From: Leminorella richardii
GTDB lineage: Bacteria > Pseudomonadota > Gammaproteobacteria > Enterobacterales > Enterobacteriaceae
Assembly (NCBI RefSeq): GCF_900478135.1
Contig: NZ_LS483470.1
Span: forward strand, 2,999,001 to 3,063,000
Length of the DNA: 64,000 bases
Direction of reading: 5' to 3'
Below the pieces are notes generated by a model that was not told the origin of the DNA, did no database searches, and worked only from the letters and a program-made list of their open reading frames with translations. Positions 34,651 through 44,207 of this stretch are shown here, piece after piece. Each line of letters opens with the position of its first letter. Within the stretch, counting starts at the first letter, position 1. Made by a program: the position numbers and the translations under genes.

Positions 34651-35928
34651 CTACAGGCTGGGTAAAAACGTCGTGAAAATGGGGAAGAAGGTAATCAGCA
34701 GCAGCACAACAAGCAGCGCAATAAACATCGGCCATACTTCCCGTATAAATTCCGAAATCTTCACGCCGGTAATCGACGTCGCCACAAACATTACTGTTCC
34801 CATCGGCGGCGTCAAACAGCCGATAGCCAGATTCAGGATCATCACCAAACCAAAGTGAATGGGGTCTATATCCATCAGCTTCACGGTAGGCATCAGCAGC
34901 GGAACCAGTACGATGATCGCCGCGTTCCCTTCAATGAACATCCCCAGCACCAACAGTACAAGATTGACGATCATCAAGAACACGTAAGGGTTGTCGGAAA
35001 TGTTGGTCATGGTTTCCGCTACGTCTTGAGCTATCTGTTCATTGGTCAGTACCCAAGCCAGCGCGGAACAGGTCATGATAATCAGCATCACGCCCGCAGT
35101 AGAGCGCGCCGTTTCAAGCACTGAGGCCAGAATGTCCTTTAGCTTCATTTCCCGATAGAACAGCGTGCCGACCACAATGACGTAAATAACCGCTACTGCA
35201 CCAGCCTCCGTTGGCGTAAAAATACCCAAACGAATACCGCCGATAATCACTAATATCAGAAGCAGTGCAGAAATAGCGCCTTTGCCGGTTTCCCACAGCT
35301 CGGCAAAGGTCGGCCCACGGGTGCGAGCGGGCTTGTAGCCGCGCTTTTTAGCAATAAGGTACACCGTCGTCATCAGCGCGACGCAGCACATCAGGCCAGG
35401 AATAATCGCCGCCATAAACATTTTGCCAACCGAGACGTCCGCCACAAAGGCGTAAATAATCAGCGCAATGCCGGGGGGAATAATCGGCGTAATCAGCGAG
35501 CCCGCCGCGGTGATAGCCGCCGAGAAGCCCCGGTTATAGCCCAGCTTGGTCATTTCCGGCACCAGCATCTTGCACAGCATGGCGCAGTCAGCCAGGTTGG
35601 AGGCGGAGATCCCGCCCATCATGGTGCTTAAAAGAACGTTAGACTGTGCCAGACCTCCGGGATAGTGACCAGAAAGCACCTCAGTAAACTTCAGCATTCG
35701 GCGAGTAATGCCGGTGTAGTTCAGCAGGTTGCCCAGCAGAATAAAGAACGGGATCGCCAGCAGCGTGACGTTCTCTCCTGAGCCGATAATCCGCTGAACC
35801 GCAATAAGCGGCGACACGTCCCCTGCCATAAAGAAGTAAGTCAGCAGCGCCACCAGCACGCTGGTAAAAACAGGGACGTTAATGAAAAAACAGAAAATTA
35901 AGACAATACACGCAGCGGCTACTGACAT
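34651..35928 (-). CDS. dctM: TRAP transporter large permease (DctM)
   Basis: A 425-residue membrane protein with about twelve hydrophobic segments, the large subunit of a tripartite ATP-independent periplasmic transporter. The LGNLLNYTGITRRML, MMGGISASNLADCAML and FIEGNAAIIVLVPLLMPTV motifs are typical. ATG at 35928 with GGGGAGG upstream is used, giving an N-terminal membrane segment directly; an upstream start at 35982 would add a hydrophilic extension overlapping dctQ. It overlaps the dctQ stop by ten bases. The operon order is uxaB-dctP-dctQ-dctM, so the substrate is probably a sugar acid such as a hexuronate or L-galactonate. Confidence 0.9.
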   Translation of the reverse strand: MSVAAACIVLIFCFFINVPVFTSVLVALLTYFFMAGDVSPLIAVQRIIGSGENVTLLAIPFFILLGNLLNYTGITRRMLKFTEVLSGHYPGGLAQSNVLLSTMMGGISASNLADCAMLCKMLVPEMTKLGYNRGFSAAITAAGSLITPIIPPGIALIIYAFVADVSVGKMFMAAIIPGLMCCVALMTTVYLIAKKRGYKPARTRGPTFAELWETGKGAISALLLILVIIGGIRLGIFTPTEAGAVAVIYVIVVGTLFYREMKLKDILASVLETARSTAGVMLIIMTCSALAWVLTNEQIAQDVAETMTNISDNPYVFLMIVNLVLLVLGMFIEGNAAIIVLVPLLMPTVKLMDIDPIHFGLVMILNLAIGCLTPPMGTVMFVATSITGVKISEFIREVWPMFIALLVVLLLITFFPIFTTFLPSL

Positions 35929-36398
35929 TTCGCCTCCCCACCGATCAGTTTCTTCATATCCTGATAAAGATGCTGAAGACAAAACAGCACCATCACAAAC
36001 GCGCCAATCGGCACAGCGATATCAATATAAAAATAGGAAATGGACAAAATAGACGTCAGCTTGTCTTCAGCAATTTCCGCCAGTTCGTAGCCCAGATAGC
36101 CGAAAATCGACAGTGCCACGATAGAAATCAGGTCGGTAATAACGGCAAACAGCACCTGCCCTCTCGGCGGCAGCATAGACGTGAAGGCGTCAATGCTGAC
36201 GTGCATGCGCTTTCTCATTGCCGACGCCGCCCCCAGCATGATCATCCAGATATAGCAGACGATCAGCACTTCCTCGCCCCACACTAGCGGGTCATTGAGC
36301 AGCCAGCGCATAAATACCGCCACCACGGTAATGCCAACAATACCGATCACGGCCAGCGATGCGAGCGCGTCGGTGACTTTTCCTAACATCCTGAACAT
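35919..36398 (-). CDS. dctQ: TRAP transporter small permease (DctQ)
   Basis: A 159-residue protein with four membrane segments, typical DctQ architecture, including the WGEEVLIVCYIWMIMLGAASAMRKRMHVSID stretch (about 40-70). GAGGGG precedes the ATG. It is placed between dctP and dctM. It forms the membrane complex with DctM that takes the substrate from DctP using an ion gradient. Confidence 0.9.
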   Translation of the reverse strand: MFRMLGKVTDALASLAVIGIVGITVVAVFMRWLLNDPLVWGEEVLIVCYIWMIMLGAASAMRKRMHVSIDAFTSMLPPRGQVLFAVITDLISIVALSIFGYLGYELAEIAEDKLTSILSISYFYIDIAVPIGAFVMVLFCLQHLYQDMKKLIGGEAKCQ

Positions 36399-36506
36399 AG
36401 GATACCCCTCATAACTCCAAGCGAACCGGCTGCGTTATGATGTGTTGAATAAGTGATAAAGAGGCCTCGATCCGCCGTCCTGACTGCACGAGGCCCTGTG
36501 ACAGGC

Positions 36507-37526
36507 TTATTGCTTATTGATGATTTCCTGCGTTTTTTCGTACAAACCCGGTGTCCACTCAGGGAACTTACCGTAGAAAGGCTGCACCGCGTTTTTAAAC
36601 AGGCTGCGGTCTACCTCAACCACCGTCACGCCCTCTTTCTTCATTTTCTCAATCGTTTCCTGCTCTTGCTTCAGCACTAGATTAGTCAGGAACTGTCCTG
36701 CTTCGTCGCCAGATGCCACGAGTGCGCTTTGAATGTCATCCGGCAGCTTTTTGAACGTTTTGTTACCCATGACCAAGTTGGTCACGTTCTCCACGTGACC
36801 AGTCAGGATCAGGTACTTCGCCACTTCGTAGTGCTTCTGGCCGTACAGCACCGGGATTGGGTTTTCCGCACCGTCGATCACTTTCAGGTTCAGAGCGGTG
36901 TACACTTCTGCCAGCGGCAGAGGTGTCGGAGTGGCTCCCATAGCTTTGACGCCTTCAATTTGAATGCGGTTATTTGGCACGCGGATTTTCATCCCCTTCA
37001 GATCTTCAGGCGTTTTCACCATCTTGTTAGTCAACATATGGCGGGTGCCGTACAGCCAGTCCTTGGTAATGATGTGCAATCCCTTGGCGTCTAGCTTGTT
37101 CTCCAGATCCTTATACCAGTCAGAGGCGTTCAGCTTATAAATGTCCTGATAACTGTTGCCCAGATAGGGGCCAAACATGATGCCGAAGTCCGGCACGTAG
37201 TCAGAGAAAAACGCGCCGTCCGCCAGCGTAATCACGGGACTGCCGAGCTTCATCTGTTCAATAACGTCTTTTTTCGAACCCAGCTGAGAGCTGGGATATG
37301 GCACTAGCTCCCCCTGACCGTTGGTTTTTTCATTAAACAGACGCGCCCATTCGCGGATCGCCAAGTCAAACGGCTCTCCCGGGTTGTTTTCATAGGCCAC
37401 TTTCAGAGTGTATTTAGCGGCAGCAAGCGCAGAACCGCTAAAGCTGGCAATGGCGAGCGTTGCGCCAAGCGCCATGGCTAACAGCTTTTTGCCCTTGTTG
37501 TTATCTTTAATGCTAAACATTTTCAT
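36507..37526 (-). CDS. dctP: TRAP transporter substrate-binding protein (DctP)
   Basis: A 339-residue periplasmic protein with a Sec signal (about residues 1-36, ending SALAAA). The mature part follows the DctP fold: a WARLFNEKTNGQGELVPYPSSQLGSKKDVIEQ region and the conserved Arg in KGMKIRVPNN that binds a substrate carboxylate. ATG at 37526 has GGAG upstream. A carboxylate ligand such as a uronate or aldonate is therefore likely, which fits the neighbouring uxaB gene. A hairpin separates it from uxaB. Confidence 0.9.
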   Translation of the reverse strand: MKMFSIKDNNKGKKLLAMALGATLAIASFSGSALAAAKYTLKVAYENNPGEPFDLAIREWARLFNEKTNGQGELVPYPSSQLGSKKDVIEQMKLGSPVITLADGAFFSDYVPDFGIMFGPYLGNSYQDIYKLNASDWYKDLENKLDAKGLHIITKDWLYGTRHMLTNKMVKTPEDLKGMKIRVPNNRIQIEGVKAMGATPTPLPLAEVYTALNLKVIDGAENPIPVLYGQKHYEVAKYLILTGHVENVTNLVMGNKTFKKLPDDIQSALVASGDEAGQFLTNLVLKQEQETIEKMKKEGVTVVEVDRSLFKNAVQPFYGKFPEWTPGLYEKTQEIINKQ

Positions 37527-37618
37527 TATTATTGTTCTCCAGATCTGAAAGCCGGAATGCAGCCGGCCTCTGTGCATGGGTCACCGTCTCAACAACGGCG
37601 GATTTAGGGTAGTACAGA

Positions 37619-37639
37619 GACGCCCTTTTATCGGGCGTC
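37619..37639 (-). terminator. hairpin between uxaB and dctP
   Basis: GACGCCC (37619-37625) pairs with GGGCGTC (37633-37639). On the minus strand it is followed by TCTGTACT, so it is a weak terminator or a processing site between uxaB and the TRAP genes. Confidence 0.45.
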
Positions 37640-37658
37640 GATAAAACACGGTCGATGT

Positions 37659-39113
37659 CTATTTCAGACGCTCAATCACACTCTTGATACCCTGAGCATT
37701 GAACTGCTTCATCGTCTGATAAACGGCTTCTGTCAGCCCGGGAAGCTGATTGAGGTCACTTTCCCACAGGTCGGTCATGCCCAGCGCGTTCTTCACCAGC
37801 TGTTGGAGATCGGTATCATACAGCGGCTTCCAGGCCTCAAAGCGCTCAAGCAGGTGACGATCGTCCGACAGCGGAATGGTTTCCCCTTGAAACTCTCCGC
37901 GATAAAAGAGCAGCAGCGCCGCCAGTGCGGCTGCAATGTGCGCCGGTGGCTTGCCGAAGCGGCGACTGTAGGTCAGCAGCTGGGGCAGCAGTCTCGTTTT
38001 AAACTTGGTGAGCGAGTTAAGCGAAATGGCCTGTAGCTCGTGGCGAATATAGGGGTTACTAAATCGGGCAGTGACGTCCTTCGCGAACTGCTCCAGCTCT
38101 GAGGCCGGTAGAGACAGAGTTGGGATCACCTCTTGATTCAGCAGGCGGTGAATAAAAGCCGAAATGACAGGATCCGCCATCGACTCACCAACAGTGCGCA
38201 GCCCCGCGAGGTAAGCCACTGGCACCATCGCCGTATGCGCGCCGTTCAGGATGCTGACCTTACGCTCTTTATAGGGGCGAATGTCGTCCACAATGTGAAT
38301 ATTTAGCGCAGTGCGATCGAGCTTCAGCTTATCCCGCAGCCACTGCGGCCCCTGAATGACGAACAGGTAAAAGTATTCTGCCGTCACCATAAAGCGGTCG
38401 CGATAGCCGAACTCCTGTTCCAGCTTGTCGATTTCTGCGTGGGGATAGCCGGTAACGATGCGGTCAACCAGCGTCGAGCAAAAGGTGTTGTCCTGACCGA
38501 CCCAGTCAACAAAAGCCTCCTCCAGCTGCCAGAGGCGGGCGTAGGCCAGCACATATTCCTTCAGCTTCTCGCCGTTGTAGTCAATCAGCTCACAGGGCAC
38601 GATAATTAAGCCCTTGTCGCTCGCACCGTTAAAATGGCTAAAGCGATGGTGTAAAAAGCGCGTCAGCTTGGCGGGAAACGTCGCCGGAGGGCGGTCGTCA
38701 TAGCGGTCGCTGTCGCTATAGCTGATACCGGCTTCGGTAGTGTTAGAGAAAATCCACTCAAGCTCAGGATTTTCCGCGCAGGCTAAGTAGTCCTCAAACT
38801 CTTTGTAAACAGCGATCTCTCGGTTAACCGAGCCAATCAAACGCGGTTCAGCGACGGGCTGCCCCTGCTGGTTCAGGCCGCGGATCACGGCAGTATAAAG
38901 TCCGTCCTGTTCGTCAAGCTTAGGCTGAGGCGTGTCGATTGGGCGAATGATAGTAATACCGCTGTTAAAGTCGGTTTTTTCATTCAGGATATCAACCATC
39001 CAGTCGATAAACGCGCGTAGAAAATTGCCTTCGCCAAACTGAACGATTTTTTCCGGATAGCGCGCCTTGGGAAAATCCTGTCGGTTTATCTGCCGAGGTG
39101 AGTTGCACTGCAT
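37659..39113 (-). CDS. uxaB: tagaturonate reductase (altronate oxidoreductase) UxaB
   Basis: A 484-residue NAD-dependent mannitol-dehydrogenase-family enzyme that reduces D-tagaturonate to D-altronate in galacturonate catabolism. Identity to E. coli UxaB is clear along the protein: YPEKIVQFGEGNFLRAFIDW (NAD-binding N terminus), FSNTTEAGISY, IIVPCELIDYNG and KPYKERKVSILNGAHTA-like PYKERKVSILNGAHTAM. ATG at 39113 has AAGGA upstream and gives the family length of about 483. It is divergent from uxaA and precedes the TRAP genes. Confidence 0.93.
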   Translation of the reverse strand: MQCNSPRQINRQDFPKARYPEKIVQFGEGNFLRAFIDWMVDILNEKTDFNSGITIIRPIDTPQPKLDEQDGLYTAVIRGLNQQGQPVAEPRLIGSVNREIAVYKEFEDYLACAENPELEWIFSNTTEAGISYSDSDRYDDRPPATFPAKLTRFLHHRFSHFNGASDKGLIIVPCELIDYNGEKLKEYVLAYARLWQLEEAFVDWVGQDNTFCSTLVDRIVTGYPHAEIDKLEQEFGYRDRFMVTAEYFYLFVIQGPQWLRDKLKLDRTALNIHIVDDIRPYKERKVSILNGAHTAMVPVAYLAGLRTVGESMADPVISAFIHRLLNQEVIPTLSLPASELEQFAKDVTARFSNPYIRHELQAISLNSLTKFKTRLLPQLLTYSRRFGKPPAHIAAALAALLLFYRGEFQGETIPLSDDRHLLERFEAWKPLYDTDLQQLVKNALGMTDLWESDLNQLPGLTEAVYQTMKQFNAQGIKSVIERLK

Positions 39114-39611
39114 ATCACAATCCTTCCTTCTTCTTTTATATTGAATCAAGTTTGTTTTATTTGCTGTTGGGCAAGGACACCTGATGAGGGAAGAGTAGAG
39201 AAAGCGATTCAAGTTTGAGATTTTCTTATATCAAGATCGTGCGATAGATTCTGTTTTGCTGTTTTTAATCCGATTTTATTCATTAAAAAACAGATTTAAG
39301 CCGGTGAAACAATTAGAACATGAATCAATAATCACCGTAAATAAAAGAAAGAATTGACCTGTCAGATCTGGCGCTGAAACGTTACAACCAAATGAAAATA
39401 AAACGATTAAAAAGCCATTTATTGTTCATTACACCGCATTAATCAGATTGATTTTAGGCTAAGAGGCTGCATAGTTCCTCTGCATTTTTTAGGGATTCTT
39501 GCCATTAGAAAAAGCAAATATCATGTTTTTAAATTGATAAAATCCAAAAAGACAGGCTAGAATATTTCCGTTGGGCAGGGAAGTAATGTCTATTTCCTTG
39601 TTGAGGTTTTC
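39114..39611. promoter_or_regulatory. divergent control region between uxaB and uxaA
   Basis: About 500 AT-rich bases between the two divergent uxa genes, with no gene. A regulator of the UxuR/ExuR or LgoR type should act here. I do not see a clean palindrome matching the known hexuronate operators; TTTGTTTTATTT near 39151 resembles half of a KdgR site. Promoters are not called. Confidence 0.35.
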
Positions 39612-41102
39612 ATGAAAACGCACATTCTTATTCACCCCGCCGATTCCGTTGTCGTCGCCTTACAGCCTCTCGGTAAGGGAACTGCACTAACGATTGGCGG
39701 GCGAACGCTGACGCTAAAAGAGGATATCGACAAAGGCGGTAAGATCGCCCTGTTTCCCCTTCGCGTCGGCGACCCTATTGTTAAATACGGCAGCCCTATC
39801 GGCGAGGCTATCGCCCCCGTTGACGTCGGCGAGCTGGTGCACACCCACAATCTAAAAACCCTGTTAAAAGACGGACTCAGCTATGAGTACTGCCCTGAAT
39901 TTCCTCAGGTACAGATTTCACTGCCGGAGGCCAGCATTCAGGCCTACCAGAGAAACGATGGCGATATCGGTATCCGCAACGAGCTGTGGGTTATCCCTAC
40001 TGTCGGCTGTGTTAACGCCGTTGCCAGGCAGATGATTGAGAAGTTTAAGGCAGAAGTTGGAACTGCGGGCATTGACGGTATTTATCTGTTTACCCACCCC
40101 TACGGCTGTTCCCAGTTGGGTGACGACCATGAAAACACTCGGCGCATTTTGGCAAATATGGTGCACCACCCGAACGCGGGCGGCGTGCTGGTGATAGGAC
40201 TAGGTTGTGAAAACAATCAGGTCGACGCCTTTCGAGAGCTTGTTGGTGACGTCGATCCGAAGCGGGTTCGTTACATGATAGCCCAGCAGGAAAACGATGA
40301 AGTAGCCGCTGGGCTTAATCATCTCAAAGATATCTATCAAACAATGAAAGAAGACCGGAGAGAAACGGTTTCTATCGGCAGGCTGCGCGTCGGCCTCGAG
40401 TGCGGAGGTTCGGACGGCCTGTCCGGCATTACCGCTAATCCGCTGCTGGGAAAATTTTCCGACTATCTGATTGCGTTCGGAGGCAGCAGCGTGCTGACCG
40501 AGGTGCCGGAAATGTTCGGCGCGGAGCACATTCTGTTCTCCCGCTGCCGGGATCGGGGCACCTTTGAACGGGCGGTGGACATGGTCAACGACTTTAAACG
40601 CTACTTTATCGATCACCGTCAGCCCATTTACGAAAACCCCTCTCCCGGCAATAAAAAGGGCGGTATTTCCACACTGGAGGATAAGTCTCTCGGCTGTACG
40701 CAAAAGGCAGGGGACTCACAGGTCGTCGATATCCTGAACTACGGCGATCGGCTAAAAGTGCCGGGGCTAAGCCTGCTCAGCGCCCCCGGTAACGACGCCG
40801 TCGCCACTTCTGCACTGGCGGCGGCTGGCTGCCACATGGTGCTGTTTAGCACCGGGCGCGGAACCCCCTACGGCGGCTTTGTACCAACGGTAAAAATCGC
40901 CACCAACAGCGATCTGGCTCAGCGCAAGCCGCACTGGATTGACTTTGATGCCGGTCAGCTGGTTTATGACACTACCATGGAGCAGGCGCTAGAGGCGTTT
41001 GTCGATCTGATCCGCCAAATCGCCAGCGGCGAGCAGCTTGCCCGCAACGAACAGAACGACTTCAGGGAACTGGCTATCTTTAAAAGCGGCGTAACTCTTT
41101 AG
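39612..41102 (+). CDS. uxaA: altronate dehydratase UxaA
   Basis: A 496-residue enzyme that dehydrates D-altronate to 2-keto-3-deoxygluconate, with iron as cofactor. It follows E. coli UxaA closely: an N-terminal SAF domain (to about 85), then NGDVGVRNELWVIPTVGCVN-like GDIGIRNELWVIPTVGCVN, HTYGCSQLGDD-like THPYGCSQLGDDHEN, VLVIGLGCENNQ, LECGGSDGLSGITANP and the C-terminal NDFRELAIFKSGVTL. The cysteines in PTVGC, YGCSQ, GCENN and LECGGSD are the conserved cluster and metal ligands. It is divergent from uxaB. Confidence 0.95.
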   Translation: MKTHILIHPADSVVVALQPLGKGTALTIGGRTLTLKEDIDKGGKIALFPLRVGDPIVKYGSPIGEAIAPVDVGELVHTHNLKTLLKDGLSYEYCPEFPQVQISLPEASIQAYQRNDGDIGIRNELWVIPTVGCVNAVARQMIEKFKAEVGTAGIDGIYLFTHPYGCSQLGDDHENTRRILANMVHHPNAGGVLVIGLGCENNQVDAFRELVGDVDPKRVRYMIAQQENDEVAAGLNHLKDIYQTMKEDRRETVSIGRLRVGLECGGSDGLSGITANPLLGKFSDYLIAFGGSSVLTEVPEMFGAEHILFSRCRDRGTFERAVDMVNDFKRYFIDHRQPIYENPSPGNKKGGISTLEDKSLGCTQKAGDSQVVDILNYGDRLKVPGLSLLSAPGNDAVATSALAAAGCHMVLFSTGRGTPYGGFVPTVKIATNSDLAQRKPHWIDFDAGQLVYDTTMEQALEAFVDLIRQIASGEQLARNEQNDFRELAIFKSGVTL

Positions 41103-41118
41103 CCGCTAGTCTGGTTAA

Positions 41119-41146
41119 TCCAGCGGGGCGCTAAAGCCCCGCTGGA
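41119..41146. terminator. terminator between convergent uxaA and eutH-like gene
   Basis: TCCAGCGGGGC (41119-41129) pairs with GCCCCGCTGGA (41136-41146). The stem is long; the flanks are TTAA-rich on both sides. Confidence 0.65.
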
Positions 41147-41161
41147 CTTAATAGGCAGGGA

Positions 41162-42412
41162 TCAGGCGACGGCGCTGGCGTGAACGCCGCCCTTGTTTTC
41201 CACACCTTCCGCCGTCTTTTCATCCTGCTGTTCAAAACGAACGGCGGCAGGTACAGAAATTTTGATAGCGATAAGCACCGCCAGCAGGCCACCGGTCAGC
41301 TTACCCAGCAGAATGGGCACCACCAGCGTCGGCTGGAAGTTGGCGGTAAAGGCCAAGTGATCGCCAATCGTCGCCTGAGCGCATACGCCAAACGCGACGC
41401 ACAACACCTTGTCGCGAGCACGCATGTTAGTAAATAAGTGATAAGTAGCGATAATGTTTGCCAGCACCATAATAAAGGCCAGCGAACCGGTATCCGTCAG
41501 CTTCAGCAGCTTGCTTAGAGCCCCCACCAAACGCTTACAGTACCGCTGGAACAGGTAACAAATGGGGAAAGTGCCCGCCAGCATAATGCCGATATAGCCT
41601 GCGATCTCAATAGCCCGAAATAGCTCTTTCTGGTCGGCAAACAGCGGATCGAATCCCCAGACACCAAAGACTTTAGTAAACACGCCGGTAAAGTGCTCGA
41701 TGATAGAGCAAGCCAGCACCAGCTTGATAAAGGCATCCATCACTTTACCGAATACCAGAAACCCTACTACCATCAGGTTTGGCCGATACTTCAGCCCCGC
41801 CGCCAACAGAAAGCAGAAGATAAACAGCGGTGCCAAGTACTGCAACATAGTGAGAAAATCCAGCGACAGATGATGCACCACTGGTGAACTGGTAGAGATA
41901 ATGTCCCGCACTGGAATATTGTTAAAGGTGATCAGCAGTAAAGAAGCCAACACGCCGAACGGAATGCTGATAAGCCCGGCCATTGCCCCTAGCGCCAGAT
42001 ATTTGTGATCCTGACGGTTAAGCATGGTCAATCCTACCGGGATCAGATACACGATGGTCGCTCCAGAGGTGTAGCCAATCAGCATGGCGGTGATCCACAT
42101 ATCGCGGTTGGTGGTCAACGCATCAGCCAGCTGATAGCCCCCCATATCGACAGCGATAATTGACAGCGCAGCGATAGAAACGTCAGAGCCAACGGCGCTA
42201 AACACGGGGCCTAACAGGTGAGAGATCGCCTGTGACAGTAGGGGTACGGCGGCCATAATGCCCGCCTGAGCCAGAAACACCGGGCCAATGGAGTGAATAC
42301 CGTTAACAAATTCCTTTCCAAGCCCGCTATCGGGCTTGACGATAGAAGCCAGCGCGCCGACCAGCGTTCCTACCATAATGAGATAAATAACGTAGTTGCC
42401 AAACTCAGCCAT
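41162..42412 (-). CDS. EutH-family transporter (ethanolamine-permease-like)
   Basis: A 416-residue membrane protein with about eleven hydrophobic segments. The pattern ALSIIAVDMGGYQLADAL and FGVCAQATIGDHLAFTANF corresponds to the DMGGF and GDHLGF motifs of EutH, the ethanolamine permease. The rest of the eut operon is absent. It lies 110 bases downstream of an FGGY kinase, with two FAD oxidoreductases and a GlpR-like regulator next door, so a polyol or glycerol-like substrate is more likely than ethanolamine. That is inference. Confidence 0.75.
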   Translation of the reverse strand: MAEFGNYVIYLIMVGTLVGALASIVKPDSGLGKEFVNGIHSIGPVFLAQAGIMAAVPLLSQAISHLLGPVFSAVGSDVSIAALSIIAVDMGGYQLADALTTNRDMWITAMLIGYTSGATIVYLIPVGLTMLNRQDHKYLALGAMAGLISIPFGVLASLLLITFNNIPVRDIISTSSPVVHHLSLDFLTMLQYLAPLFIFCFLLAAGLKYRPNLMVVGFLVFGKVMDAFIKLVLACSIIEHFTGVFTKVFGVWGFDPLFADQKELFRAIEIAGYIGIMLAGTFPICYLFQRYCKRLVGALSKLLKLTDTGSLAFIMVLANIIATYHLFTNMRARDKVLCVAFGVCAQATIGDHLAFTANFQPTLVVPILLGKLTGGLLAVLIAIKISVPAAVRFEQQDEKTAEGVENKGGVHASAVA

Positions 42413-42521
42413 GGGAAATCCTCGTAATTTATTATTGTGTTAGGGGAGCCCGCCCTAACCCGAGAGCGTCGCCGGCGAATATGTCTTCGCATAGCGAGGC
42501 TCGAAGGGTGACGGGGTCGCC

Positions 42522-43961
42522 CTAATTGCGCAGGTTGCGCGAACGGCTAATGATTTCCTGATACTTTTCCATCACGCCCGCCATTGGGCGGTCGCTGGGT
42601 TTTGTGATAAGCGCGTCCTGATTGAGGTGAATGGGCCGGTCTATGCCCAGCCCTTTTCTGGCCAGCATGGCGGCACCCTGCGCCGTGACCTCACGGTTAG
42701 CCGGTGCGACAATGTCTTTTTGAATCAGGTCGGCAAGAAACTGTTTGAAATAGGCGTTAGAGGAGAGCCCGCCGTCGACAGAAATGCTGTCGCCAAGGGG
42801 AGAAAGTCGGTCCATAGCAACGATGACCTCCGCCGAGCGAACCGCAATGCCTTCTAACACTGATTGGAGAAGATCTTTTCTTTCTACGTCCAGAGAAAGC
42901 CCGGCCCACAGGCCAGCCGCAGAGCGATCCCAGTATGGGCAGCCCAGTCCGGAAAGCGCAGGTACAAAGGCCAAGCCCCGAGATATCGCCGACTCTTTTC
43001 GAAAGTCGCTCAGCTCTTCAAAGTCGCTGAACAGGCCAATTTTACGCGCCCAGTTAACCGCAGAGGCAGCGTTATAAATGCCGCCATCTAGGCCAAACAC
43101 CGGTTTCTCATTAGGAAACTTCCAGCACAGCGTCGGCAAAAGCCCTGAATCCCGGGTATCGGCAATATCGTTACCCGTCAGCGACTGAAGAAACGCGCCG
43201 GTACCAAACGTCACCTTCGCGTCCCCCTGCTGGCGACAGCCGTGACCGTAGGTGCCCGCAAACTGATCGACAATCACCGCGGTTACCGGCGTGATGTGAC
43301 CATCCAGATTAACGCTGCCAAAGTCGCCGATGGTGTCTCTGATTTCCGGCAGGCAGTGAATGGGCACGCCAAAGATGCGGCACAGCTCCTCATCCCACTC
43401 GAGCGTGTGAATATTAAACAGCGAAGTTCGCGAGGCGGCGTTGTAGTCGGTGCAGTAAACCCCACACAGTCGGTCAAGAAAAAAGGCATCCATCGTCCCT
43501 AGCCGAAGCCGCCCCTTATCCGCAAGCTGCTTGGCGCCAACGATGTTTTCAATAATCCAGTTCATCTTACTGGCGGAGAAATAGGGATCCAACGGTAGCC
43601 CTGACTTGCTTTGGATCAGCGGCTCCAGTCCCTCGTCTTTCATACGCTGAATGCGCTTTTCGGTACGCATGTCCTGCCAGATGATGGCGTTATACAGCGG
43701 CTTCTTTGAGTCTGCGTCCCACGCTACGATGCTCTCCCCCTGATGACAGATGCCGAGCGCATCCACAACGTCACAGCTGGACAGGCACTTCATGATGTTG
43801 GCAAGGATCTCTTCTGGGTCGTGTTCAACCCAGCCACTGTTTAGTGCGATCTGCTTGTGGGGAATGCTCATCGGTGAATGAGAGCGACCATTTTCATCAA
43901 AAACGACGACTCGGGTCCCCGTCGTCCCTTGGTCGATCGCTGCGTAGCGTTGGTTAAGCAT
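42522..43961 (-). CDS. FGGY-family carbohydrate kinase, glycerol-kinase-like
   Basis: A 479-residue kinase. The ATP-binding DQGTTGTRVVVFDENGR N-terminal motif, IWQDMRTEKRIQRM and the FGGY C-terminal signature region (SVDGGLSSNAYFKQFLADLI) place it close to glycerol kinase GlpK. It starts MLNQRYAAIDQGTTG and has a weak ribosome-binding site. It is the first gene of a unit with the EutH-like permease. It probably phosphorylates the imported polyol, whose phosphate is then oxidised by the GlpA-like enzyme encoded divergently. A second glycerol kinase of the usual kind is not in this window. Confidence 0.82.
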   Translation of the reverse strand: MLNQRYAAIDQGTTGTRVVVFDENGRSHSPMSIPHKQIALNSGWVEHDPEEILANIMKCLSSCDVVDALGICHQGESIVAWDADSKKPLYNAIIWQDMRTEKRIQRMKDEGLEPLIQSKSGLPLDPYFSASKMNWIIENIVGAKQLADKGRLRLGTMDAFFLDRLCGVYCTDYNAASRTSLFNIHTLEWDEELCRIFGVPIHCLPEIRDTIGDFGSVNLDGHITPVTAVIVDQFAGTYGHGCRQQGDAKVTFGTGAFLQSLTGNDIADTRDSGLLPTLCWKFPNEKPVFGLDGGIYNAASAVNWARKIGLFSDFEELSDFRKESAISRGLAFVPALSGLGCPYWDRSAAGLWAGLSLDVERKDLLQSVLEGIAVRSAEVIVAMDRLSPLGDSISVDGGLSSNAYFKQFLADLIQKDIVAPANREVTAQGAAMLARKGLGIDRPIHLNQDALITKPSDRPMAGVMEKYQEIISRSRNLRN

Positions 43962-44049
43962 AGGTTACATAATCCAAATTATTATTGTTGTAAATGTGAG
44001 GCTTTTTATGATTATCACGATCAATCGGAAATAAAATCCACATAAATAT

Positions 44050-44175
44050 CACATAATGTTTATGATGTGTGACAAATGTCACAACAATCTAACATTGTGG
44101 TATTACAAATCATAATGTGACTATTTATGTTGTTTTATGGATTGATATTGTGGTTATCATGTGGTTTTATGTGCT
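44050..44175. promoter_or_regulatory. divergent control region with a perfect CRP site and repeated GTG/CAC motifs
   Basis: The region between the kinase and the GlpA-like gene has TGTGA-CAAATG-TCACA at 44068-44083, a perfect CRP core palindrome. Around it are the inverted repeat CACAT-N10-ATGTG (44050-44069), TTGT-N6-ACAA (44095-44108) and several CATAATGTG words. The latter may be operators of the GlpR-type regulator. Confidence 0.65.
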
Positions 44176-44207
44176 TAGGAAAAAAATTCATCGGGATTGC
44201 CTGAACT

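Noticed and set aside
39144..39162. KdgR-like site between uxaB and uxaA
   Set aside because: Only the right half (TGTTTTATTT-like) fits; the left half does not pair with it, and AT-rich DNA gives such halves by chance.
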